NCBI GenBank assembly: GCA_015680685.1
Contig: MNCI01025099.1
Location: 97,710 to 161,709 of the forward strand
Direction of reading: 5' to 3'
Source: Gnetum montanum
Taxonomy: Eukaryota > Streptophyta > Gnetopsida > Gnetales > Gnetaceae
DNA: 64,000 bases
Part shown: positions 54,171 through 64,000 of the stretch, piece after piece
Numbering within the stretch: the first letter of the stretch is position 1
Layout: each line of letters begins with the position of its first letter
The notes under the pieces: generated by a model
Told to the model about the DNA's origin: nothing
The model's input: only the letters and a program-made list of their open reading frames with translations
Databases searched by the model: none
Made by a program: the position numbers and the translations under genes

Positions 54171-57100
54171 TCATGTGGTTCCTAGTGGTGGTGGCTCTTC
54201 CATGGATGCCTTTCGTTTGTCCTACACTCCAAGCTTTTGAAATTGATATCTTTGAAGAAGTGCCTAAAGTTTCTCCTCTTCTATCGGAGGATCACGAGCT
54301 GTCCATGCTGATGTTCCAATGTTTGGTTGAGCCAACACTTCCCATGGACATAGTAGTTATGAGAACATTTGATTGGCCTTGACATACCATGCCACAAATA
54401 GCCGTCATTCCTCTTCATAGGCTCTGGATTTGTCTTTGAGTTCCTAGGAATCTGTAAGTTGTCAAGTCAAATTTACTACTACATCTTTTTAGCTTTGGTA
54501 GCTAGCTTTTACCACCTCTAATTCAGAGTTTGCAACCTCTAATGTCTATAATGTTTTCTTATGTTCGACAAACTCAGCTTCGTATCTTGTGTAAGTGGCC
54601 ACTACCTGCTTCTCAAGCTCATTCCTTGAGCATCCTTCTATTAGCATGGCTAAGTTGGCATATCTCAGATTTTCCAAATCTATGTATTCTTTCAGATCTT
54701 GAATCTGCAGGTCTTGGCCTTTTAAGTCCAACTGATGGACAAGGGCATAAGTATCCAGAATGACCCACCAATCAATGTTTTGAGCACTGAGGGAGTTGAT
54801 ATGTGCCTTGTCCATTTGGAGTTCCTTCTCAATGATTTCCTTATACATGCCCACCTAGTCGCAGAAGTGCTCCTTTAATCTTTCATGCTTCTTAGCTTCA
54901 TTTTTCCACATGCTTATTTCAATAGTTGTCTTCTGTTGGATGGTGCGTACCTCCTCCATTGAGAGGGTTCTATTTTCTCTAGCTAATAAACTTATATCTT
55001 GGTTAACTCTTATTAATTATTCTCTCTTTTGCTAAAGGCTTTCCTTGAGAACATTTTTTTTGTTTTTCAATGGTAGTCAACTAAAGATTTTTGGTAGCAA
55101 GTAGTTTATTCTCCTCTTATAAGGCCTTGAGAGCTTTAACATGTGCATACATTTGAGCTTGTGCTTTTGAAGTATCCCAAATAGCTTGTTCTTTTTCCAT
55201 CACCACCCTTTTATTTTCCATTAACAATTCATTCGGTTGCTCCATTCTAAAGGATTCTAACTGATTGGTTGTAGCAGATTGGGATAGATCCTATTATTCA
55301 GCTTGTAGAGCTACAAACTTTTCTTGTTATCTTTGCAACTCAGCTTCTACATGTTCGGCCCTAACCTCAACCATGATCAGCTTCCCTTTGGTGGTGATGA
55401 GGTTTGACTATACTATAGTAATATTATCGAGAATGTCAAATAGAGAAGTCATTACTTGCCCTATCTTTAATAAGCAATCCAAATCATTCTCATGTTTTGT
55501 GGGAGTCATCAAGGGACTAGTTAGGAATTAAGCATCTCTTGCTCTAGTTAGATCTGCTAGTGGCATAACAAAAACATTAAAAGATTATTTGATGTGGTCC
55601 ATGACCACCTTTGCTACTCCAGCTACATCTTGGTGTTGCATGACCACCATCGTGGCACCTTCACTAGTTTCTAATTGCACATGGAATGATGTAGCATTTC
55701 TAGAGATCTATTGTGATCAGTGTGATTCCCCTACTCTTAATTGAATTGAGACTTTATCCCTTGCAAGATCAATTAATATGGTTGGCTATACAACATCATC
55801 AATCACCTTAAAGAGATTGGCCTTATCTCTGCTCCCCCAACTGACTGTCTCAGCGATGGCCCTAAGATGGCTCATCGATGGTTGGTAATCTTGCAACAAT
55901 GGTAGTAGTTTCTAGTCTTGCTAGCCTATGGACTACATGCTAGGCCTTGCTTCTTGTTGTTGGCTAGGCCTTGTGTCTAGAAGTTGGCTAGGCCCTACCG
56001 TTTGAGGTAGTGGGCCTAACCGTTTGTTCTTGTTCAGAATCCAACATCTCACCAACATCTTTTCTTAGTGTTGGTGGCTTGAGTAATTTAGCATATGAAG
56101 CATTCTGAGCTTTTTTGAGGATGTCATTGGTGTACCCTAGAATTCCAACATGTCAGCATAGCTTCTTAATTAGATAGAGAAAGGGCAGTGCGAACTTTCA
56201 TGTCTTTTGTTCTTCAAACCACCTTAATATTTCTGTTAAATATAGATGAGGCAAATTGACATCAACCTTGCCCATCAAAATTGCACTTCCTGTTGTCACA
56301 TAAGTAGAAATTCTATTTAAACCCTTTGTTGGAAAAATATGATAGGTGTCAATTTTAAAGTAAATATTCTCTTCAAGGGTTAATTCTCCATATGTCTTAT
56401 CTTCTTTGCCATATGTCCTTAAACATACTTTCCTTACATCTACATCAGAGTGAGTGGACAAATGAGAAACTTTTGACCCTCTATTTGGAAGATTCAAAAC
56501 TTTCATAATGGCCTTTGTGGATAAATCTATTGAAATTTCACAAATATCAACAGTGGTTCCCTCTTCTTTATTATGCCAAAATTAATATGTTTCACCTAGA
56601 TACCACTCTCCACTCTCCAAGAGGATGGGCCATAGTGGAAATCCTTTATGTAGATTCTTGGCTAGCTCAAGGGAAAATTTGGTAAAAGGCCCAAAATTAA
56701 GTTTCACAATTACAGTAGAGGATGTGGACTTTTTTCAAATGGATTGAACACATTCTGGGGACAACGTGAGGTATTTTTCTTGTTATGGCACCCTGACCTC
56801 TCCACCTTCTACTTGGCGAGATTGTGCACTGACAGGATTTTCCTGATGGATGCTGAATGATTATGCCTCCTGCTTTGCATATTCTATAGAGCAGAGGAAG
56901 AGAGAAAATTGGAAGACTTTTCATGACTTTTGTAAGTCTCCCAATCATCCCCTGATGTACTTTTTCTACCCATTGAGAAGGTCCTAGGCCTTATGGGCAC
57001 CCTTGTTCTAGGGGATGTCCCATCTTCACTAGAGGTGTTTGAGTTGGATGACAAAAGTCTGTGAGTATCAGTGGGGTTTCTATGAACATATGAAACTCCT

Positions 57101-57201
57101 ACATAAGATTGAGTACTCCAAACTTCTTCTTCATCATAAATTTTGTTGGTTCTCCAATGAATTACCTTGCTAGATGTTGCGTTATCATTGTCTAGAGACA
57201 T
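54171..57201 (-). pseudogene. RE-7 gag-leader/accessory fusion ORF
   Basis: ATG at 57201 gives MSLDNDNATSSKV...YDEEEVWS, resembling the RE-4 gag start MALHNDQ...VDEEDWG. Open to 56884. Near 56973 a segment ATGGGTAGAAAAAG aligns with the accessory ATGGTCCTAAAAAG of RE-4, and AGGCATAATC...CATCA follows in both. Later: SGEWYLGET-like, YGKEDKTYGELTLEENIYFK (56400), MKVLNLPNRGSK (56506), FALPFLYLIKKLC, then coiled coil with YIDLENLRYANLAML (54700-54655) and the C-terminus EEPPPLGTT, TGA at 54173-54171. About 3.03 kb, with stops. Confidence 0.72.
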
Positions 57202-57315
57202 TATCGTGAATTGTGTGTGACTTAATTAAATTTAATTTTTTTGTCTGAAAGATATATAGTTAATACCTTGTTATAGTGATCTTGTATGATATAACTAATC
57301 TAGATAACTAGCACC

Positions 57316-57335
57316 ATCCCTGGCAATGGTGCCAA
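57316..57335 (-). promoter_or_regulatory. RE-7 primer-binding site
   Basis: Minus strand TTGGCACCATTGCCAGGGAT directly inside the LTR, close to the tRNA-Asp-type PBS. Confidence 0.72.
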
Positions 57336-57713
57336 TGATGAGCAACGAGGTACCCCTATGCTCAACCATATGATTATGAGTGTGTATTTGCGATCCAATT
57401 GAAGTCCATGGATGGACTAGTTGTGGCACCCAGATAGTTATATGTTGATCACAGTTTGTTGTCTTCCCACTTGGACTAGTATTTGCTTTGTCACATATGG
57501 TTTAGTCTAAAGTGAGATGTATGATGTCATCCCTAGTACTATGCTACTCCTAAGGACAATAAGAGATAACTTAATTAAGCTAATGGACAATAGGAAATAA
57601 GATCTAAGCTAGCCTAAGTGTGATGAACATTTGCCCCTAATCATCCATATGCATCTTGGACTTCGTGTACTACTTTTAGGATTACCAAGTGTGCATTACT
57701 TGAAGCACTACTC
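57336..57713 (-). repeat. RE-7 5' LTR, truncated
   Basis: Plus-strand start TGATGAGCAACGAGGTACCCC; collinear with the left LTR up to AAGCACTACTC (57713), then replaced by sequence attributed to the RE-8 LTR. About 480 bp including U3 are missing. Confidence 0.8.
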
Positions 57714-57782
57714 TAATCAGCCATGATATTGCGTCCACCATCATGATATCGCGTACTTGATATCACTGCCCACCGCAACATC

Positions 57783-57790
57783 TATAAATA
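57783..57790 (+). promoter_or_regulatory. RE-8 LTR TATA box (TATAAATA)
   Basis: TATAAATA followed by AAAGGAGG in the LTR; about 125 bp before the poly(A) hairpin. Positioned like the TATA boxes of the other LTRs. Confidence 0.65.
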
Positions 57791-57912
57791 AAAGGAGGCT
57801 TTCCCTTATTTCTCCATCTAGATCTAGACCCTTAGCCAAACTATAGCAGTTTTACGATTCTAGAGTTAGAATAATTTCCATGTGCCTACACTAGAAGTCT
57901 TAAAGTGAATGG

Positions 57913-57967
57913 ATCTTTATTCAAGCAAATTTTACCTAAGCACACATTTGTGTACGACAATAAAGAT
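57913..57967 (+). promoter_or_regulatory. RE-8 LTR hairpin with poly(A) signal
   Basis: ATCTTTATT (57913-57921) is the exact reverse complement of AATAAAGAT (57959-57967), giving a 9-bp stem with a 37-bp loop. The AATAAA signal sits in the 3' arm. Conserved in nearly all LTRs of the window. Confidence 0.6.
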
Positions 57968-58404
57968 GAATTTTCTAATAAACATTGTAGCATGTGGACT
58001 AAGCTAAATAGGATTTAATTATTATTAAATGTTTAAATGCTTTCCTAGATAATTAAATCTCTCTCAACCCTTGACTCTCCTAGTTAAGTGCATTCAGTAT
58101 GACCACTTCCAGCACGTGTGCAATGCTTGGTAACCCAGTAATGAGTAGCGTTTGGTAATCCCAGTAGCGTTGCACTGGTTCAGGGTGTGTGCAAAAAGTG
58201 GGAACAGATACTGGTGCTAGGGAAATTAGAACTTAGTTAGCCATACAACTGTGACAATACAAGTAAGTTTGGGAAGGCAATGATTGATTAACCTTAAGTG
58301 TTCCATTAGGGCGCGTAAGCACTTAGTCCTTCGAGTTCGATCAGATTGTGCTTGAGACACTTGTATTCATATGGTTGAGTGTAGGGGTACCTCGCCATTC
58401 ATCA

Positions 58405-58424
58405 TAGGCGCCGTTGCCGGGGAC
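58405..58424 (+). promoter_or_regulatory. RE-8 primer-binding site (tRNA-Asp)
   Basis: TAGGCGCCGTTGCCGGGGAC directly after the LTR. From GGCGCC on, it is complementary to the plant tRNA-Asp(GUC) 3' end (known site TGGCGCCGTTGCCGGGGA of Athila-type elements). Reverse transcription starts here. Confidence 0.88.
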
Positions 58425-59953
58425 TTAGTTGTTTTTGCGCTACATAGAATATAGGAAATCATCCATATCGTTGGGAAGCTAGAACAAACCCTTAGGGTTG
58501 ATCAAAAGAAAAATAAGATAATGGTAAACAACACACTGAATAAGAAAAAAATTTCTTCTTCTTCGCACAAAAGCACTTCATTGCCTAGGACTCACACAAG
58601 AGACAGTCAGCGACACAACACACGTAACCAAGATCTGCTAGTACCTCAACAATTTTGTGTGGTATATGTTCATCATGATGAATATGTACCCAACTTTACC
58701 TTTATTCTCCATCAAGATGAACAACTACGTTGGAGAGACTTGGAGGATAACAGAGTGTTTCCTCCAGACCAAGCAGTCCCCAACATGCTCCTTCGTGCTC
58801 TTGCATGAATAGGCATGTCATAGTTATATGAAAAATATGTTGCATGTGAGCACCACATAAGGGACTACCATCCCACAGAAGCACAACGTCAACGGGACTT
58901 GCAACAGGAGAGATACTATACATCATTGAAGGGCAAAAGACCCCATAATGCTCCACTTGTCTTAAGAAAGATTGAGGGTGGTGAACCTATTTCAATAGGT
59001 TCTCCACAAAATGATGTTTCCCCTTCTAATGATGGTGAGAAGGTGGTGTATTAGAACCTTCACTCCACAATTCACAATCTTGGTTCTAATCCCCATGAAC
59101 ACCAAGTGTTCAATGAGGGAACACAAACACATGATAAGGGCAGGCATTCTGATCGTCATCATGATCAGGGCCAGGACCACTGAAGAGAAGGTAGGAAACA
59201 TCATCATGGTGATGGTTCTCCTTCTTCTTCCCCTTCTTCATCACATTCACCCTCTCCTTTAGTATTAGGATGCAGTCATAAGGAACCTAACCATGAGGAT
59301 AAGGGTAAACAGAGTGAGAAACCTTGACGAGAGAGTCGAGAGCAAGGATGAGGGCACTCGAAGGAATCGAGGTAGGGAAGAAGGGAGAGTAGGGAACCAC
59401 ATAGACATCATGGACACTATGAATGGAATAACCATGAAGAACCCCTACTCGTAACCTGAAGCATGTTAGACATAATGGAGGCTATAAGAATTCCTACAAG
59501 GCACCAAAAAGATAGTAGGATCAAGAGGTTAGACATGAATAATACCCCATAATTTGAGGGGGGATACAATGCTGATCCTGAAAATCAATTACAAGCATTT
59601 CACGATGCATGTGACTTGCAGAATATTGAGAACGAATGGCAAAAGCTAAATTTGTTCCCAAGGATACTAGTAAAAGAAGTAGAAAGCTGGTACCGATCCA
59701 TAGAACCAAAAACCATTAGGAGGTGGAGTACGATTCTAGAACTCTTTAATGATAAGTATCAAACATACTCCTAGGTGTCCAACCTACGAAAGAAAATCCA
59801 AGGATGGAAGCAAGGAACTCATGAACCCTTGGATGCTGCCATGGGCCGATACTATGCATTGTTACATCGTTGCCCGGGCCATGGTTACTCGTAGCAGGAT
59901 CAACTGCGCCATCTCATAGATGGAATTAGGCATGAAACCAGGAGAACCCTTGG

Positions 59954-59954
59954 N
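59954..59954. other. Single ambiguous base (N)
   Basis: One N in gag; it coincides with a change of reading frame, so a base may be missing here. Confidence 0.98.
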
Positions 59955-60390
59955 AGATGGTGCATAGGAAAACCTTGCTGCTCCAAAAATTAACAACAAA
60001 AGTGTCGGCAAAGGTAGACCAAATGTGGGACTCCTTAGATAGTGGAATTGAAATCATTCTCAAAATTGCAGAGGAGTCTAAGGAGCAAGGTAGTGACTAT
60101 GATAAAAAGAAAAAGAGGGATTTGGACCATGCATGTAACAAAGGTAAGGGTAAAATGGCCATCACCAAAGAGGTTGTGGATTCTGATACGGACAATGATG
60201 GTGGATGTGAAATATGCTAGTATGACCATCCTAAGGGATATTGCCCAGTAATCTCACATCTGCAAGAGTCTAGGGTGTATGCACTTAACCCACGACTTAA
60301 AAAACGGAAAGCACCTCGAAGGTTACCTTATCCCCAAGGTAACCTAAGGCAGTTTCACCAACCATTAACATATTATCCAAGTGGAACTCC

Positions 60391-60504
60391 ATCGCAACAT
60401 ATTAAGCAACACCAGTAGTAGTAATACCCATAGTCGTGGGGGATGCCACCGCAACCTATTAAGCAACACCAGCAATAGTAATACCCACAATCGTGGGGGA
60501 TGCC
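60391..60504 (+). repeat. 57-bp in-frame tandem duplication in RE-8 gag tail
   Basis: Units 60391-60447 and 60448-60504 differ at a few bases (ATCGCAACATATTAAGCAAC against ACCGCAACCTATTAAGCAAC). 57 bp equals 19 codons, extending the Gln/Pro/Tyr-rich tail. RE-1 has only one unit at the same place (about 167-223). Confidence 0.9.
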
Positions 60505-60963
60505 ACCGCCAAGGCAACAATATCCTTACCAGCAACCGGATCCATATGGCTACTATGTGCAGTAGCCAATCTCTCCAAGTGACTCTATTGGTTACACGAC
60601 ACCACAACGTCACTACCAAGCTTGGGAGTATTATAAGAATCCTTCTCCTAGGGGAGACACACCACATACATACCATCCTCCAAATCCATCTACATCTCTC
60701 ACATCGGTAGCTTGATTGCCACCCGCTCCAGCAATGTAAGGGGTACTCCCCACTCAACTGTAGCAACCCAATGTCACGAGGGCTATGAATCCTCAACCCG
60801 TAGTTGGTTCTGATAACCTTATGCAGAAAATATCTTTCTTTAGAACCAACAATCCAACCAAGCCCTCACCATCACAAGCGGTTGAACATATGAACACCTC
60901 CCTACCAAGTAAATCTTCGGGGCCTCCTTCAGCCCAAAAATCGAGCTTAATGCATAGGTTATG

Positions 60964-61468
60964 TTAACACATGCCATTACTAACTAGATTAAGGTGCAAG
61001 AAATTCTTTGATCCTGAAAGTCCTCTAATCTACCTCCAAGTTACTAGGAATGAACCATGTAAAGCTCTTCTGGACTAAGGTTCTGGAGTCAACCTAATAT
61101 CTTAAGAGATGTATAAAGCCTAGAACCTACCTCCCTTAAGGAAGAGTAACATTCGACTAGATCTGGCTGACCAGTCCATCACTGTTCCCTTGGGATTGGT
61201 GGAGGACATTGTTACCACTGTATGTGGGTGGTCGTATCCAGCTGATTTCCTGGTGATACAAGTAAACAACGGTAAGGGGGACTTCCCAATAATAATGGGA
61301 AGAGTGTGGCTAAGTACTATAGATGCATGCCTAGGAATCCACGATCTTTCCCTAGAAATATCCAAGAAAAACACTTTGGAAAGATCGAGAAGAAGAAAGT
61401 TCCATGCATCGCATATAGTGACACGAGGTGCCATTGCGTGTAGAAATCATGGGTTATGCAAAGTTTAG
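60964..61468 (+). pseudogene. RE-8 aspartic protease (PR)
   Basis: Active site reads LLD, a stop (TAA), then GSGVNLIS: Asp kept, next residue lost to a stop. The distal half is open (61190-61468): LGLVEDIVTTVCGWSYPADF, NGKGDFPIIMGRVWLSTIDA and LSLEISKKNTLERSRRR. Confidence 0.82.
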
Positions 61469-61980
61469 CATTGCCTACATGCAATCAATGTGCACAAGAC
61501 ATTAATGTAAAAAAGTACCTATATGCAGCAGCCACATGACAAGAATACACCCATTGGCTGATGGTTGATCAAGAAAGCAACTCACTAACATGCATGGAAC
61601 TAACTGAGGGAATAACTAGTGCTTAAATTGAAAGCATAGACATACTAGAGCAAGTTTTTTGCCAACTTCCAAGATTTAACCTTGAAAACATCAACTGGGT
61701 GAAGTTGGAAATTCCTAAGAGATTTAAACAAGAGCCCCTCGATTTGAAACCATTGCCCACGGATCTGTAGTATATGACCCTCGAAAATAGAAAATCGGTG
61801 ATCATCAATGTAAGGCTTGTTCCGAAACAAAAAGAAAGACTACTAAAAGTGATAAACAAGTGGTCAAAAGCCTTTTCCTGGTCACACCCTAAGTTAACTA
61901 GAATAGATCCTAGGATATGCTAGCATAGGATTTACATGGACCCCTCCATGAAACCTCAAAAACAACTGTAGAGGTGATTG
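61469..61980 (+). pseudogene. RE-8 PR-RT linker
   Basis: Contains ESIDILEQV, EIPKRFKQEPLDLKPLP near 61710-61760 and RLLKVINKWSKAFSW-like sequence to 61885. Several stops. Serves here as reference for the deletion breakpoints of RE-1 and RE-4. Confidence 0.7.
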
Positions 61981-62840
61981 AACCCAAAATTGAAGCAAAT
62001 ACTAAAAGATGAAATAGAACAACTTCTTAAGGTTGGGTTCATATATCCCATTGATGATAGTGAATGGGTAGCCCTCTAGTGATCATGCCTAAAAAGGGAG
62101 GAAAATGGAGGGTGTGTATAAATTTTAGGCTATTGAACATGGCAACATTCAAGGATCACTTTCCGTTGCATTCGTTGACCAAGTCTTAGACACCATAGTA
62201 GGGCATCGCTATTATAGTTTTCTGGATGGCTATAGTGGATACAACCAAATACGGATAACACTAGAGGATCAAGCCAAGAAAACATTCACTAGTCCTTGGG
62301 GAACGTTTGTGTATAAACAAATACCATTTGGCTTGTGCAATGCTCCTACCACGTTTCAATGCCTAGGATTAAGCATATTCTAACAGAAGATTGGAAATAG
62401 AGTGGAGGTCTTTATGGATGACTTCTCCACTTATGGAACGATCTTTGATCAAGACTTGGACCAATTAGAGCAAATACTGAAAAAGATGCGTAGAAATCAA
62501 CTTAAGGCTCAACTGGCAAAAAAGCCATCTAATGGTCTAAGAAGGTATAGTACTTGGGCATAAGATTTCACATTAAGGAATAGAGGTAGACCCAGATAAA
62601 GTGAGGGTCATCCAAGGAATCACTCGACAACCGAAAAATGTCAAAGACATTCGGTCATTCCTTGGAAACATTGGCTACTACAGGAGATTCATTGAGAACT
62701 TCTTTAAGATTTCCAAACTGTTAGTAGAACTAATGAAGAAGGATGCACCATTTGAATGGACCAGGGAATGTGAATGAGCATTCCAAACTTTGAAATAGAG
62801 GCTTGTAGAAACTCCCATTCTACAAGCCCTAACTAGTCTA
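61981..62840 (+). pseudogene. RE-8 reverse transcriptase (RT)
   Basis: Segments in changing frames: LKQILKDEIEQLLKVGFIYP, KWRVCINFRLLNMATFKDHF, FVDQVLDTIVGHRYYSFLDG, YSGYNQIRI and GLCNAPTTFQC, the catalytic box FMDD (62411-62422), then GITRQPKNVKDIRSFLGNIG and YYRRFIENF. Single-base frameshifts near 62075 and 62170. Palm, fingers and thumb landmarks are all present. Confidence 0.87.
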
Positions 62841-63200
62841 GACCATTCCATATAATGACCGATGCATCCAGTTATGCCTTAGGAGCCATACTTACAAAGT
62901 TAGATGACCAAAAACATCCTTATTACATCCATTGTGCAAGTAGGAGTATCGCCAGTGCACAACTCAACTACAGAACTATAGAAAAAGAATTATTGTAGTG
63001 TTTGCACTGGACAAGTTTAGGCACTATATATTAGGCTACAAAGTGTACATTCATATAGATCATAGTGTAATTAGGTTCCTTATGAACAAGCCAATGGTTA
63101 GCCCTCGTATTATATGATGGCTCGTAATCCTATAGGAATTCAACTTAATGATGATTGATCGAAAAGGCACCAAGAACGTAGTTGCAGATCACCTATCTCA
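62841..63200 (+). pseudogene. RE-8 RNaseH
   Basis: MTDASSYALGAI (62857-62895; first Asp), RTIEKELL (Glu), then FALDKFRHYILGYKVYIHID and VIRFLMNKPMVSPRII, with DRKGTKNVVADHLSQL at the end (63160-63205). Two or more frame changes. Confidence 0.8.
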
Positions 63201-64000
63201 GTTGCATTGGGACAGCAAGGAGGATGAATATGCCATATTTGACCATTTTCCTGACGAAGCCCTCTTTGCTAGTGTAGTGAATAACCAACCCATGGGAACG
63301 AATTGGTATAGTTGCATTCTCACGTATCTCCTTTCCCAACAAACACCACAAGAGCTGGACTTTAGGAAGAAAGAATAGTTTCTTCACAAAGCCAAGTACT
63401 TCATGGAGATCAACGAACAACTTTACAAAGTTTGTCCTGATGGCTTGGTTCGATGGTGTGTGCCCAATGAGGACTAACTAAGAGTTCTCCAAGATGTGCA
63501 TGAGGGCCCTTGTGGGGATCACTATGTAGGGAGATGAATGGCTATTAAGATCCTTCTTGCAAGATATTACTGGCCAACATTATTTCAGGACGCCCATCAA
63601 TTTGTCCAATCCTACAAGTCCTATCAATGTGATGGAGGAATGATTGCTAGAATGGAGGGTCCCCAACAATGGATTCAACCTTTGGAACCCTTCGACATTT
63701 GGGGAATAGACTTTATGGGACCCATTACACCAATGTCCAATGAAAAAGCTTACATCATTATTGTTGTTGACTATCTAATGAAATGGGCTAAAGTAGCTAC
63801 TGTTACAGACTGCACATTGTCTACAACTGCATGATTTGTGCAACAACAAGTCGTAAATAGGTTTAGTGTGCCACATGCACTTATCTCAAATAATGGAACA
63901 TACTTCAAGGGTGCAACCTTTCAAAAGTTAATGCAACACTTAGTGGTTGAACACAAATTGACTACACCTTATCACCCCTAAGCTAATGGCCAAGCCGAGG
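63201..64000 (+). pseudogene. RE-8 integrase, cut by window end
   Basis: Linker, then zinc region HEGPCGDHYVG...YKSYQC (His pair kept; the first of the two Cys expected near 63618 is Tyr). Core open stretch 63538-63834: MEGPQQWIQPLEPFDIWGID with the first catalytic Asp at 63709-63711. The second reads SNNG instead of SDNG (Asp to Asn, codon 63889-63891). The Glu codon is at 63997-63999 (NGQAE). Stops at 63376, 63475 and 63832. Confidence 0.87.

Larger units (their letters stand above)
53163..57713 (-). mobile_element. RE-7: non-autonomous retrotransposon carrying only the accessory ORF
   Basis: 4.5-kb antisense element: LTR (left, its first about 60 bp lost), PPT, one long broken ORF, PBS and a right LTR truncated at 57713. 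No capsid core, PR, RT, RNaseH or INT anywhere between the LTRs. The ORF is a gag-like leader joined to the accessory ORF of the other elements. Must have depended on proteins of relatives to move. Confidence 0.78.
57714..58404 (+). repeat. RE-8 5' LTR (5' end truncated)
   Basis: Begins within a U3 with CATGATATTGCG, CATGATATCGCG and TTGATATCAC motifs and ends GGTACCTCGCCATTCATCA next to the PBS. No TGATGA start is seen; it joins the RE-7 LTR head to head near 57714. The exact border is uncertain because both U3 regions contain the same motif type. Confidence 0.8.
58521..60963 (+). pseudogene. RE-8 gag
   Basis: Open from ATG 58521 to a stop after 58805: MVNNTLNKKKISSSSHKSTS, then DEYVPNFTFILHQDEQLRWR. 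A second stretch runs 58830-59050. The His/Asp/Ser-rich region follows (59050-59340). The capsid-like core (59558-59950) reads FEGGYNADPENQLQAFHDAC, LFPRILVKEVESWYRSIEPK, LFNDKYQ and LLHRCPGH, the pattern of the Retrotrans_gag family (PF03732). Coiled segment 59990-60100; knuckle CEIC-x-YDHPKGYC at 60206-60240 with a TAG where sisters have Gln. Then the Pro/Tyr/Gln-rich tail. Two or more frame changes. Confidence 0.82.
57714..64000 (+). mobile_element. RE-8: Athila/Tat-type retrotransposon, cut by window end
   Basis: Sense element with a 5' LTR (truncated), the best-preserved PBS, gag, PR, RT, RNaseH and most of INT. Its accessory ORF and 3' LTR, if present, lie beyond 64000. Gag to PR is the closest relative of RE-1 in this window. 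Confidence 0.88.

Noticed and set aside
1-64000. CRISPR array, tRNA, rRNA or bacterial operon structure
   Set aside because: No regularly spaced repeats, cloverleaf sequences or ribosomal motifs were seen; the tRNA-like similarity at 58405 is the primer-binding site.

Overview
The window is land-plant nuclear DNA made almost entirely of old, nested LTR retrotransposons of the Ty3/gypsy class, apparently of the Athila/Tat type. The main reasons are: a primer-binding site complementary to the plant tRNA-Asp 3' end (clearest at 58405-58424), pol order PR-RT-RNaseH-INT, LTRs that mostly read TGATGA...TCATCA, and a long extra ORF between pol and the 3' LTR. The very AT-rich background, frequent CAG-to-TAG stops and several nesting tiers point to a large, heavily methylated genome. 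I cannot name the species.

I resolve eight elements. RE-2 (+, 2655-51044, 5' end outside the window) is the oldest host. Into it have inserted RE-1 (+, 1-2654, in its gag), RE-3 (-, 3754-13458, in its integrase), RE-4 (+, 16506-26907, in its accessory ORF) and RE-5 (-, about 29886-50597, in its 3' LTR). RE-5 is itself split by RE-6 (-, 34442-47747), which has 5-bp target duplications CTAGT on both sides. To the right lie a fragment of another LTR (51045-51391), about 1.8 kb that looks like low-copy host DNA with a possible first exon (51392-53162), RE-7 (-, 53163-57713), and RE-8 (+, 57714 to beyond the window end).

No protein gene is intact. RE-6 is the best preserved, with a 267-codon open stretch of reverse transcriptase. 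RE-5 and RE-8 keep recognisable but broken gag-PR-RT-RNaseH-INT. RE-1, RE-2, RE-3 and RE-4 have lost RT and most of the rest of pol but keep gag and all or part of PR. RE-7 has no pol at all.

The most interesting content is the accessory ORF, about 2.85 kb (about 950 codons), present in five elements (RE-2, RE-3, RE-4, RE-6, RE-7) in the sense orientation, with conserved start context, central motif and C-terminus. In RE-2, RE-3, RE-4 and RE-6 it is preceded by a TATA box and a block resembling the element's own LTR U3, 410-510 bp upstream, and by a 3'-splice-site-like TTGATTGYAG (TGTGATTGTAG in two copies) directly before the ATG. In RE-7 the whole internal region is one ORF in which a gag-like leader is joined to the accessory ORF at that same point. 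This suggests RE-7 came from reverse transcription of a spliced subgenomic RNA. All similarity statements are by eye within this window; no searches or computed alignments were run.
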